Made by a program: the position numbers and the translations under genes. A model generated the notes under the pieces. That model was not told the origin of the DNA. It searched no databases and saw only the letters and a list, made by a program, of their open reading frames with translations. A stretch of DNA of 64,000 bases, taken from assembly GCA_964521255.1 (NCBI GenBank), contig CAZFRM010000010.1:105148-169147 (forward strand), read 5' to 3'. Source of the stretch: ZC4RG29 sp964521255. Lineage in GTDB: Bacteria > Bacteroidota > Bacteroidia > Cytophagales > Cyclobacteriaceae. Positions 17,714 through 26,784 of this stretch are shown piece after piece. Every line of letters begins with the position of its first letter. Positions within the stretch are counted from its first letter, which is position 1.

Positions 17714-18637
17714 ATGAAAAAACTCTTACTTGTAATTCTTGTCACCGGAATGATGGCCGTTCGATACGATGCTACAGCCTGTGACGTATGTGGTTGCTCA
17801 TTGGGCGGAGGGTATTATGGGATTCTTCCGCAGTTCAACAAGAATTTTGTCGGACTTCGATGGTCGCAGGCTAAGTTTTATGCATACATGAATCACCAGA
17901 GCGAATATCTTCAGGAAGAACATTCCAATGATACGTACAACAAAGTGGAACTGTGGGGAAGATTTTATATCGGGAAGCGATTTCAAATTTTTGCTTTTGT
18001 ACCGTATAGCTACAACACAATGCAGGGGACAGAGCAAAACGTTACAGCCAGTGGACTGTGCGATATTACCCTTAGCGCCAATTATCTTTTGATCAACACA
18101 GGCGACTCTACACGTATGTTCAAGCATACACTAAGTGCAGGCGTTGGAATTAAGTTGCCGACGGGAAAAAATAATTTGATGGATAAGGGAGAGTTAGTGA
18201 ATCCTAATTTCCAAATGGGCACCGGAAGCACGGACTTTCTTCTATCGGCAATCTATACCGTTCGCTATGGAAAGCTTGGGAGTAACCTGGAAACAGGCTA
18301 TAAAATAAATACTGCAAATGCGGATGAGTATATATTCGGAAATCAATTTCACGCATCCTATCAATTTTTTTATTGGCAGAATGTTAAGTCGATTACACTT
18401 TTGCCCAACGCTGGATTGTATTATGAACAGGCCGATCAACATAAAGATGGAAAAGCCATACAGACTAACACGGGAGGATCTGCCTTATTTATTTCCGCCG
18501 GATTAGAAACTTATGTTAACCGTTTTACTATTGGCTTTAACTATAAGCATCCACTTATACAGAAATACAATACCGACAATGTAGCAGACATTCAGGGAAA
18601 GGATCGATATATTCTAGCTGTTACCTTCAACTTTTAA
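17714..18637 (+). CDS. Outer-membrane beta-barrel protein with N-terminal CDVCGC motif
   Basis: About 307 residues. ATG 17714 begins a signal peptide (MKKLLLVILVTGMMAV...ATA); upstream in-frame codons are unlikely to be used. Right after cleavage comes CDVCGCSLGGGYYGILPQFNKNFVGLRW, a conserved N-terminal Cys cluster that could bind a metal ion. The rest alternates aromatic and polar residues and ends in Phe (AVTFNF), typical of outer-membrane barrels that are recognised by BAM. It lies downstream of MbnP, suggesting a role in copper or other metal handling. That function is an inference; the cellular location is fairly sure. Confidence 0.8.
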   Translation: MKKLLLVILVTGMMAVRYDATACDVCGCSLGGGYYGILPQFNKNFVGLRWSQAKFYAYMNHQSEYLQEEHSNDTYNKVELWGRFYIGKRFQIFAFVPYSYNTMQGTEQNVTASGLCDITLSANYLLINTGDSTRMFKHTLSAGVGIKLPTGKNNLMDKGELVNPNFQMGTGSTDFLLSAIYTVRYGKLGSNLETGYKINTANADEYIFGNQFHASYQFFYWQNVKSITLLPNAGLYYEQADQHKDGKAIQTNTGGSALFISAGLETYVNRFTIGFNYKHPLIQKYNTDNVADIQGKDRYILAVTFNF

Positions 18638-18886
18638 ATTCCGCTCAAAGACAATTTGAATAAAGGAATAAAAGATTCCATGGAGTGTTTTCATAAAGTG
18701 GAGAAGTTTTAATATACGAACAACATGGTCGTATTCGGTCAATAATGTACGGATGTGAACATGAATTTAATGATGAATGACCAATAAGAGCAAATTTAGC
18801 TTGTCAAAATTTGAGGCACAATTATTAGGTTTAATTAAGAACAGTCCATCCATTTCTAAATAAAAGTTCTCATCAAATCCATTCTC

Positions 18887-21292
18887 ATGATCAAAAATTA
18901 TCTCGTGCTCGCATACCGTAATATTATGAAGAGCAAGGTTTTCTCGTTCATTAATATTATTGGCTTGTCTCTTGGTATGGCAGCATGCTTGCTAATTGTT
19001 CAATACGTAATGCATGAGTTGAGTTATGATAATTTTCATAGCAAGAAAGACCAGATTTATCGCATTCAGCAAGACCGGTATGACAAAGGTAAACTCTCAA
19101 CCCAATGGGCGGCAGGATGTTCAGCAGTGGGACAGGCATTAAAAGAAAATTTCCCTGAAGTTGAAGAATACGTTCGTATGCAGGGCGGTTCAGGGATTTT
19201 AAGTGTGGACGATATTTTTTTCAAGGAAGATCATGGCTACTTCGCCAGTGAAGGATTTTTTAACGTGTTTTCGATAAAGCTTTTGAAAGGTGATGTCGAA
19301 GATGTTTTCAAACGACCTTTTACGCTTGCCCTGTCCGCCTCAACTGCAAAGAAATATTTTAAAGATGAAAATCCGATTGGTAAGACCATGAAGTTTAATG
19401 GCAATACAAACTTCGAAGTTACCGGCGTATTTGAAGACGTCCCGGAAAATAGTCACATGAAGCCTGAAATTCTCTATTCATTTGAAACAATGGTTAAGTG
19501 GGCGGGAGAGGATGTTAGAACAGCCTGGCAATGGGATGGCTTTTACAATTATATTTTGTTGAAGGAAGGAACAGATGCGAAAACTTTTGAAGCCAAGCTT
19601 CCTGCATTTGTAGAAAAGCAGGTGGGTGAAGAGTTGAAGCAATATGATGCTGGAGTGGTGTTTCATCTGCAACGTATCACAGATATTCATCTCGATTCTC
19701 ACTTCATGTTTGAGTTTGAAGCTAATGGCGATCGTACGTCAGTTTATTTTCTTAGTGTTATTGCAGTGTTTATACTTTTTATCGCATGGATCAATTATGT
19801 TAATCTCTCTACCGCCAAATCAGTTGAGCGAGCGAAGGAAGTCGGGTTGCGTAAAGCGATGGGAAGTTTACGTGGACAATTAGTTCGTCAGTTTTTATTT
19901 GAATCATCTTTATTAAACATCACGGCATTTGTCATTTCACTTCAAATAGTCTTTCTCGTGCTTCCCTATTTTAATGAGTTGGCCGGAAGGGAAATTGGAT
20001 TCAACCTTCTTACCAAATCAGATTTTTGGTTAGTTCTTTCAGTAGTAATTATTACCGGCATTGTACTATCAGGACTCTATCCTGCATTCGTTCTTTCTGG
20101 ATACAAACCTGTAGACGTATTGAAAGGAAAATTCAGTGCTTCATGGAAAGGTCTCTACCTGAGAAAAGCTTTAGTGATATTTCAATTCGTGGCCACGATA
20201 ATTTTGTTGGTAGGAACATTTACCGTTTATCGTCAAATCTCCTACATGCGCGATCAGAAATTAGGCGTTGATATAGATCAAACCCTGGTCCTTCGCGGAC
20301 CTGCATCAAGAGACTCAACATATGAAACAAAGTATGAGGTGTTTAAGAATGCACTCTCTTCCTATGCTGAAGTAAAAACAGTCACCGCTTCTACAGCTAT
20401 TCCGGGAATGCAACCTTATTGGAACGCTGGAGGAATACGATTACTCAGCCAGGGGGAAGAGGACAGTAAACAATATCGCATTATAGGATCTGATTATGAT
20501 TACATGGAAGCTTTTGGTTTGAGCGTGGTAGCCGGACGAAGTTTTTCGAGAGAATATCCGAACGAACGAAAAAGTGTTCTGTTTAATGAATCTGCGGTAA
20601 AGATATTGGGATTTGAAAACTTTGAAGATGCGCTCGATAAAGAAATATTTTTCTGGGGTGATACTTTTAAGATCGTTGGAGTACTAAAAGATTATCATCA
20701 GGAATCTTTGAAAAAATCTTATGATCCATTGATATTCCGTCTCATTCCGGACGCTGCACAGTTTTATTCAATCAAAGTCAATACCACCAATGTTCACGAA
20801 ACGATAGCAAATGTAAAAGACAAATGGTCGGCATCGTTCCCCGGAAATCCATTTGATTATTTTTTCCTGGATGATCATTACAACAAACAGTATCAGGCCG
20901 ATCTTCAGTTTGGCAAGATTGCCGGATTGTTTTCAACGCTTGCCATCGTAATCGCCTGCCTTGGTTTATTTGGTTTGTCTTCTTTGACTGCTGTTCAACG
21001 TACTAAGGAAATCGGTGTGCGGAAAGTATTAGGAGCCTCCGTTACGAGCATCGTTTTGTTGATGGGAAAGAACTTTATGATCCTCGTCGTTATAGCAATA
21101 CTGGCAGCTTCACCTATTGCATGGTTGGTAATGAATAAGTGGCTGGAAAGTTTTGCTTATCGTATTGACATGTCGTGGTGGCTGTTCATTATTCCAGGCT
21201 TGACGGTTATTATGATTGCCATGCTAACGATCGGCTTCCATACTTTGCGCACGGCGACAGTGAATCCATCTCAATCACTTCGTTACGAGTAA
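18887..21292 (+). CDS. ABC transporter permease, MacB/FtsX type
   Basis: An 801-residue inner-membrane protein with the usual layout of the large Bacteroidota permeases: N-terminal helix (residues 20-40), periplasmic MacB core domain (50-270), three helices (about 285-400), a fourth near 430, a second periplasmic domain (450-650) and three final helices with VQRTKEIGVRKVLGASVTSIVLLMGKNF around 705-735. The matching VERAKEVGLRKAMGSLRGQLVRQFLFES lies near 313. It works with a separate LolD/MacB-like ATPase, not present here. The upstream 249-bp spacer has no gene. Confidence 0.93.
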   Translation: MIKNYLVLAYRNIMKSKVFSFINIIGLSLGMAACLLIVQYVMHELSYDNFHSKKDQIYRIQQDRYDKGKLSTQWAAGCSAVGQALKENFPEVEEYVRMQGGSGILSVDDIFFKEDHGYFASEGFFNVFSIKLLKGDVEDVFKRPFTLALSASTAKKYFKDENPIGKTMKFNGNTNFEVTGVFEDVPENSHMKPEILYSFETMVKWAGEDVRTAWQWDGFYNYILLKEGTDAKTFEAKLPAFVEKQVGEELKQYDAGVVFHLQRITDIHLDSHFMFEFEANGDRTSVYFLSVIAVFILFIAWINYVNLSTAKSVERAKEVGLRKAMGSLRGQLVRQFLFESSLLNITAFVISLQIVFLVLPYFNELAGREIGFNLLTKSDFWLVLSVVIITGIVLSGLYPAFVLSGYKPVDVLKGKFSASWKGLYLRKALVIFQFVATIILLVGTFTVYRQISYMRDQKLGVDIDQTLVLRGPASRDSTYETKYEVFKNALSSYAEVKTVTASTAIPGMQPYWNAGGIRLLSQGEEDSKQYRIIGSDYDYMEAFGLSVVAGRSFSREYPNERKSVLFNESAVKILGFENFEDALDKEIFFWGDTFKIVGVLKDYHQESLKKSYDPLIFRLIPDAAQFYSIKVNTTNVHETIANVKDKWSASFPGNPFDYFFLDDHYNKQYQADLQFGKIAGLFSTLAIVIACLGLFGLSSLTAVQRTKEIGVRKVLGASVTSIVLLMGKNFMILVVIAILAASPIAWLVMNKWLESFAYRIDMSWWLFIIPGLTVIMIAMLTIGFHTLRTATVNPSQSLRYE

Positions 21293-21423
21293 TGGACTGC
21301 GAATTTTCAGACCGGTTCATTCAAAGAAATTGTTCCTTCGATGTTTCGCCGTTAAGCCGCTGAGACGCGAAGGATCGCAAAGCAAATAAACTACAATAAT
21401 TGGTAAAGGATTTCCCGTCTATC

Positions 21424-21486
21424 CCTAATAACCTAATAACCTAATAACCTAATAACCTAATAACCTAATAACCTAATAACCTAATA
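21424..21486. repeat. Tandem octamer repeat (CCTAATAA)n at an assembly gap
   Basis: About 7.9 copies of CCTAATAA run up to the edge of the N gap. The true length may be greater, since such a repeat is a probable cause of the gap. The sequence 21339-21390 just upstream (CCGCTGAGACGCGAAGGATC...) is a single arm of the CACAAAG/GCGAAGG-type dispersed repeat found elsewhere in the window. Confidence 0.9.
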
Positions 21487-21586
21487 NNNNNNNNNNNNNN
21501 NNNNNNNNNNNNNNNNNNNNNNNNNNNNNNNNNNNNNNNNNNNNNNNNNNNNNNNNNNNNNNNNNNNNNNNNNNNNNNNNNNNNNN
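21487..21586. other. Assembly gap (100 N)
   Basis: Exactly 100 N, the conventional length for a gap of unknown size. It hides the 3' end of the DUF255 gene on the minus strand. Any reading frame that crosses it is an artefact. Confidence 0.99.
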
Positions 21587-23695
21587 ACTACTCTCCCCAA
21601 CCAACAACTGCTTCTCCGCTTCCTCCGCACTATGCACCGGTAACTTACAAGTCTTGTTGAAACAAACATACACGGTAGTTTTATTTCCCAATGTAGTTTT
21701 TCCCTCTAGCAAAGGAAGAGAGCTTTGTGACGTAGATCCCATCGCGATTGAGAAGGGATGATAGTGCGCGTGAAATTCCTTACGAATCATATTGGCATCA
21801 TCTCCGATGAAAACTACTTCCGCCATAGGTTGTTTTGATTCAAGCAATGCCATCGCCCAGTTCGACATGTAGTTAGGTTCACTCAGAATAATAGTGGAAA
21901 GCGATTGGCTCATATCTGATGATAATTTTTTCCAATCATTTTTATCCAGGATTGTACCTAAATAGAAAAGGTTTCTTGCCATTACGGAATTGGATGCCGG
22001 AATAACATTATCAAAAATTTCTTTTTTTCTGGCAATCAATTTTTCATTTCCCTCATGTGTATAAAAAAAGAATTCTTCCTTTTTGTCAAAGAAATTGTCC
22101 AATGAGAATTCCATTAACTCCTTTGCCTTTTCAAGATAATCTTCTTCAAATGAAACCTGGTATAGATTGACATACGCCTGAATGACAAAAGCGTAATCAT
22201 CCAGGAAGCCTTGCGTGCGGGATGGTTTGCCTTTAAAAGAACGGAGTATTTTATCACCTTGAATCAATTCATCGTCAAGGAAGCGCATATTTTTTTTAGC
22301 GGCTTCAAGATAAGATTCGTTTCCGGTAGCGCGATATGCGTCAGTCAGTCCGGTAGTCATCATAGCATTCCATGATGTGATGATCTTGTCATCCAGCCCG
22401 GGACGAATGCGTTGCTCACGAACTTTTAACAATTTCGCTTTGGCAGCATCCAAAATTTTCTTCCATTCTTCTGTGCTGATATTTTTCTCTTTCAGAAAAA
22501 CAATATCCGTTTTATCACGCATTAGAATGTTGTTGCCGTGTTCCCAGTTCCCTGTGTCGCTCACTGTAAAGTATTCTGACAAGAGATTGCTGTCGCTTCC
22601 AAGTATTGCGTCCAGTTCGCTTTTTTTCCATACGTAAAACTTTCCTTCCACTCCTTCGCTATCGGCATCCAAAGCTGAGTAAAATCCTCCTTCATCACTC
22701 GTCATTTCTCTTTGAAGCCATTCGTAAATACCCTGGACTATCGTTTTGAATTCCTCATCTTTTGTGAGCGAATAAGCTTCAGCATACAAACTCATCAACT
22801 GCGCATTATCATATAACATTTTTTCAAAATGTGGAGCGAACCAGTGTCCATCAACAGAGTAGCGTGCAAACCCTCCACCCACCTGATCGTGAATTCCACC
22901 CATAGCAATTCTTTTCAACGTAAGGGTTATTTGATCTAAAGCAGCTTTATTTTTTGTAAGGTAGTAGTGTCTAAGTAGCATAAGCCATGTGGAAGGCATC
23001 ACAAATTTCGGTGCTTTATCCATTCCACCCCAGGTAGTATCAAATTTCGGTGAGAGCGTTGAAAAAATTTCTTTCAGATCATGCTCAAGTTCAGTTTTTG
23101 TTGCGTTTTGTTTAAAGCGTTCCAGGTCGCTCCTTGAAAGAATAGTCTTTAACTCTTCCGCTCCATCTTCAATCTCTTTTCTGTTTGAAGTGTAAGCTTT
23201 GTTAATGTTCGTGAGCACCTGCGCCCATTGCCGGGGCGGGTAATATGTACCTCCGTAAAAAGGTTTTTGATCTGGCGTGAGAAACACATTCAACGGCCAG
23301 CCACCATTAATGCCCATAGCCTGAACAGCTTCCATATATATCTGATCAACATCAGGACGTTCTTCTCTGTCTACTTTAATGCAAACGAAAAATTCATTCA
23401 TGATCTGCGCGATGTCTGTACTTTCAAACGACTCCCGTTCCATTACATGACACCAGTGACATGATGAATAACCAATGCTTACGAGGATGGGTTTATTTTC
23501 TTCCTTTGCTTTTGTGAATGCTTCTTCACTCCATTCGTACCAGTCAACCGGGTTATGCGCATGTTGTAAAAGGTAAGGACTGGTTGAATGAATCAGGCGA
23601 TTGGTATGTAGTTGATTTGTTTGCATGGGTATAGAGTCCTGTAGATTAATGATAGCGGATAAGATTATGACCAGCGCTGCCATAGCTTTGTTCAT
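21587..23695 (-). CDS. DUF255 thioredoxin-domain protein (YyaL/SPATA20 family), C-terminus lost in gap
   Basis: About 703 residues are visible. The thioredoxin-like DUF255 domain is clear: NRLIHSTSPYLLQHAHNPVDWYEWSEEAF, then SIGYSSCHWCHVMERESFE with the CxxC-like CHWC. This is followed by an (alpha/alpha)6 barrel with GGIHDQVGGGFARYSVDGHWFAPHFEKMLYDNA. The frame runs into the gap after LLVGESS, and the few residues missing are probably the C-terminal tail. ATG 23695 gives a weak signal-like leader; ATG 23626 (MQTNQLHTNRL) would match the cytoplasmic family form. Family members are implicated in redox or sugar-epimerase-like roles, not settled. Confidence 0.88.
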
Positions 23696-23723
23696 ACTTC
23701 GATGAATATTTTGGCCTTACTAA

Positions 23724-24701
23724 TCATAACAACTGTGATTTTATGAGTATCTCTTCCTTGTCAACATTTACAAGTTTTTTAAGTTCATTTAATGAGTTAA
23801 GCGTTTCTTTCAAAAAAGACTGGTGAGCTGTTGATGCGGGATGGAACGCGCGGTGATTTAATGCTGCTATAATTTTTTTCCATTGGCTGAAAAAATCCTT
23901 TGCCTTTTCATCAAAATACCGATCCACAAATATTTCCCAAATATATTCTTCCGCTTCTTCGGTGGGATGAATCATATCAGATTTATAAAAACGATAATCA
24001 CGCAAGTCATCCATCATTATCTCATACGCCGGGAAGTACGCTACATCACTATAAGTTTCTGCTAAGGAATGGCACGCAAGCCGTAGTACAGATTTGCTCA
24101 CGGTATTCAATTCGAGTGTATCCTTAATGTGTCTCACCGGACTTACCGTGAGAATAATATTCAACGATTGATTAAAGGTTTTAAGCGCTTTATACAATTC
24201 GTCAAACGATTCAATAATCTTCTTTTGACTTAGCAGCGATTTGGTAAAATGTTCAGCAGGGATCTTATGGCAGTTCGCTACAATTTCTCCGGTATCATTT
24301 CTTTCATATACCCATGCCGTTCCATAAGTTATAATGATCGTTGATGCATCTTTGAGAAAGTAATGATTTGCTCCAATGACTTCCAGAAGATTTTTAGTAA
24401 GCTCCTTTTTTTCAGGAGAAGAGAAGCATGAATGAAAATCATAATTTAAATGAAGTCCGTTGTATTCAACGAAAGAGTGATCGGGAAGAGCTTCATTATA
24501 TAGTGTAGTCTTTATAACCTTATGAATGGAGTGGGGGTTGTATATAACACCGAATGGGTTTACGGCCGTGTGTATTTTGTGTGTAACGAGTTGTTTGCCG
24601 ATCGCTTCAGCAAAGCAAGACCCTATCGTCAGGAATTTGGAATTTAATACGCTTGTGTGTTTTGACACACTTGCTTTTAATTGGGTTCTAAACGTTTTCA
24701 T
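23724..24701 (-). CDS. GSCFA-domain protein
   Basis: About 325 residues, starting at ATG 24701 (MKTFRTQLKASVSKH), which fits the family N-terminus better than the ATG 21 bp upstream. The name-giving motif is TIGSCFAEAIGKQL near residue 25, with TYGTAWVY near 130, ILTVSPVRHIKD near 192 and DLRDYRFYKSDMIHPTEEAEEYIW near 240. Together these suggest an SGNH-like hydrolase/esterase fold (Ser in GSC, final D-x-x-H). The family is widespread in Bacteroidota and proteobacteria, with unknown substrate. It lies 28 bp downstream of the DUF255 gene's start on the same strand but is not an obvious operon partner. Confidence 0.88.
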   Translation of the reverse strand: MKTFRTQLKASVSKHTSVLNSKFLTIGSCFAEAIGKQLVTHKIHTAVNPFGVIYNPHSIHKVIKTTLYNEALPDHSFVEYNGLHLNYDFHSCFSSPEKKELTKNLLEVIGANHYFLKDASTIIITYGTAWVYERNDTGEIVANCHKIPAEHFTKSLLSQKKIIESFDELYKALKTFNQSLNIILTVSPVRHIKDTLELNTVSKSVLRLACHSLAETYSDVAYFPAYEIMMDDLRDYRFYKSDMIHPTEEAEEYIWEIFVDRYFDEKAKDFFSQWKKIIAALNHRAFHPASTAHQSFLKETLNSLNELKKLVNVDKEEILIKSQLL

Positions 24702-24745
24702 AAAAAATGTTACCGATAACACAGCTTAATTTTGCACATTTTAAA

Positions 24746-24753
24746 TAACTTTG
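24746..24753 (+). promoter_or_regulatory. Possible Bacteroidota -7 promoter box (TAACTTTG)
   Basis: Matches TAnnTTTG exactly and lies 37 bp before the nagB start codon. No good -33 TTG at the expected spacing is visible, so this is a weak prediction. Confidence 0.35.
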
Positions 24754-24790
24754 AAACTCCATCTTCAACATCGTATAACCAATCAAAAAT

Positions 24791-26695
24791 ATGAACAATG
24801 ATTTGACATCCTTCGAAAAAATCCCGGTTAAAATCTTTTCAAATTCTGAAGAAGGCTCTCTTTTCGTAGCGCATGAAGTTGCTTCTGTTATCAAAATAAG
24901 ACAATTGGAAGGAAAACCTTGTGTGTTGGGGTTAGCTACCGGTTCAACACCCACACGCGTTTATGCAGAACTTGTGAAGATGCATAAAAAAGATGGTTTG
25001 AGTTTTAAGAATGTACATACGTTCAACCTTGATGAGTATTACCCGATGCAGCCCGATGCACTGCAGAGTTATGTGCGGTTCATGAACGAGCATCTCTTCA
25101 ACCACATTGATATTCCGAAGGAGAACATTAACATACCGGATGGTACTTTGCCAAAAGAAAAAGTATCTGAATTTTGCACCGGATATGAAAAAAAGATAGA
25201 ACAGTTAGGGGGAATTGATTTACAGGTATTAGGAATTGGACGCACAGGTCACATTGGGTTTAATGAACCCGGGTCTTCTGAAAAATCACTAACACGCCTG
25301 ATTACTTTGGATCAGGTAACCAGGATTGATGCATCCAGTGATTTCTTTGGAGATGAAAATGTTCCGAGAAAGGCAATCACGATGGGGGTAGGCAGTATTC
25401 TGAAGGCCAAACGTGTTATCATGATGGCCTGGGGTGAAGGAAAGGCGGCTGTGATCAAGAAAGCAGTAGAAAATGAAATAACCGACCAGATACCTTCATC
25501 CTTCCTGCAAAAACATACGAATTGCTTTGTAGTGCTTGATGATGCAGCATCATCTGAATTGACACGCGTGAAAACGCCCTGGCTGTTGGATAGTGTTGAC
25601 TGGAATGATCGTTTAATAAGAAAGGCTGTAGTGTGGTTATGTCAGCGAATAGGTAAGCCTGTGTTGAAACTTACGAACAATGACTACATGGAGCATGGAA
25701 TGGGAGACATTGTAACGGAATATGGATCAGCCTACCAGGCAAACATAAAAGTGTTTAACTACTTGCAGCATACCATCACCGGTTGGCCGGGAGGAAAACC
25801 CAACGCCGATGATTCTCATCGCCCTGAACGCGCAACGCCATTTCCAAAACGTGTGGTATTGTTTTCGCCGCATCCGGATGACGATGTGATTTCAATGGGG
25901 GGTACTTTCATTCGGTTGGTAGATCAGGGACATGAAGTGCATGTTGCCTATCAGACTTCCGGTAACATTGCTGTTTTTGACGATGATGCTATTCGCTTTG
26001 CTGACTTTGTACGTGATTTCAATGATCAATTCGGCCTGAGTAAAGAAGATGGTGAAAAGTTCTATAACAAAACAGTTCAGTCGCTTAAGCAAAAAGGCCC
26101 GGGCCAGATTGATTCAAAAGAAATTCTTGCCATCAAAGGAATGATAAGAAGAGGGGAGGCGAAAGCAGGTTGCCGTTACGTTGGTATTCCAGATTCACAA
26201 ATCCATTTTCTCGATATGCCATTTTATGAAACAGGATTGGTGAAGAAGAAACCTATAAGTGAAGAGGATGTAAAACTAATCGTTGATCTGCTGGAGAAAG
26301 TAAAACCTCATCAAATTTATGCCGCCGGAGATTTATCCGATCCACATGGAACGCATCGTGTTTGTCTCGCAGCAATTTTTGAAGCATTGAACCGGCTGAA
26401 AAAGAAAGAGTGGTTGAAAGATTGTTGGGTATGGTTGTATCGTGGAGCATGGCAGGAATGGGATATTGATCAGATAGAGATGGCCGTTCCGCTTAGTCCG
26501 GAAGAACTACTTCGTAAACGCCGCGCGGTATTTAAACATCAATCACAAAAAGACAGCGCAATGTTTCCAGGTAGCGATAAACGTGAATTCTGGATGCGCG
26601 CCGAAGACCGGAATCACGCCACAGCTATTGTATACAATCAATTAGGACTTGCTGAGTATGAAGCGATGGAGGCTTTTGTGCGGCATAAGTTTTAG
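24791..26695 (+). CDS. nagB: Glucosamine-6-phosphate deaminase fused to a PIG-L/LmbE deacetylase domain
   Basis: A 634-residue cytoplasmic fusion known in Bacteroidota. The N-terminal NagB half (about 1-270) has GLATGSTPTRVY, FNLDEYYPM and LGIGRTGHIGFNEPGS, and converts glucosamine-6-P to fructose-6-P and ammonia. A linker of about 80 residues follows, then a PIG-L domain with zinc motif VLFSPHPDDDVISMGGT (about 357) and DPHGTHRVC (about 517), predicted to deacetylate an N-acetylglucosaminyl compound. Deacetylase plus deaminase in one chain could replace NagA-NagB. It would complete the pathway started by the amino-sugar operon at 8710-15966. Confidence 0.93.
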   Translation: MNNDLTSFEKIPVKIFSNSEEGSLFVAHEVASVIKIRQLEGKPCVLGLATGSTPTRVYAELVKMHKKDGLSFKNVHTFNLDEYYPMQPDALQSYVRFMNEHLFNHIDIPKENINIPDGTLPKEKVSEFCTGYEKKIEQLGGIDLQVLGIGRTGHIGFNEPGSSEKSLTRLITLDQVTRIDASSDFFGDENVPRKAITMGVGSILKAKRVIMMAWGEGKAAVIKKAVENEITDQIPSSFLQKHTNCFVVLDDAASSELTRVKTPWLLDSVDWNDRLIRKAVVWLCQRIGKPVLKLTNNDYMEHGMGDIVTEYGSAYQANIKVFNYLQHTITGWPGGKPNADDSHRPERATPFPKRVVLFSPHPDDDVISMGGTFIRLVDQGHEVHVAYQTSGNIAVFDDDAIRFADFVRDFNDQFGLSKEDGEKFYNKTVQSLKQKGPGQIDSKEILAIKGMIRRGEAKAGCRYVGIPDSQIHFLDMPFYETGLVKKKPISEEDVKLIVDLLEKVKPHQIYAAGDLSDPHGTHRVCLAAIFEALNRLKKKEWLKDCWVWLYRGAWQEWDIDQIEMAVPLSPEELLRKRRAVFKHQSQKDSAMFPGSDKREFWMRAEDRNHATAIVYNQLGLAEYEAMEAFVRHKF

Positions 26696-26740
26696 AAAGA
26701 TCAAAAGTTTATAAGTGGATTGTTAGAGAAAAAAAATAAG

Positions 26741-26780
26741 AACAATCCTCCAAGGATTTTAAACCCCTGGAGGGTTTGTT
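26741..26780. terminator. Strong 40-bp inverted repeat between convergent genes
   Basis: AACAATCCTCCAAGG is mirrored by CCTGGAGGGTTTGTT across an AT-rich centre (TTTTAAA). It is probably a bidirectional terminator between nagB and the DUF2911 gene. The CCTCCAGG/CCTGGAGG core resembles common dispersed intergenic hairpins of Bacteroidota. Confidence 0.6.
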
Positions 26781-26784
26781 TGCA

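Noticed and set aside
21424..21486. Tandem repeat considered as a CRISPR array or telomere-like end
   Set aside because: The unit is 8 bp with no spacers and no cas genes; it is a simple microsatellite next to an assembly gap.
21473..21586. Continuation of the DUF255 frame through the N run to an LGY end
   Set aside because: The codons in the gap are unknown and the end falls in the octamer repeat, so this C-terminus is an artefact.
24691..24954. Minus-strand 88-codon frame overlapping the start of nagB
   Set aside because: Antisense to the well-supported nagB and the promoter area, with no recognisable product.
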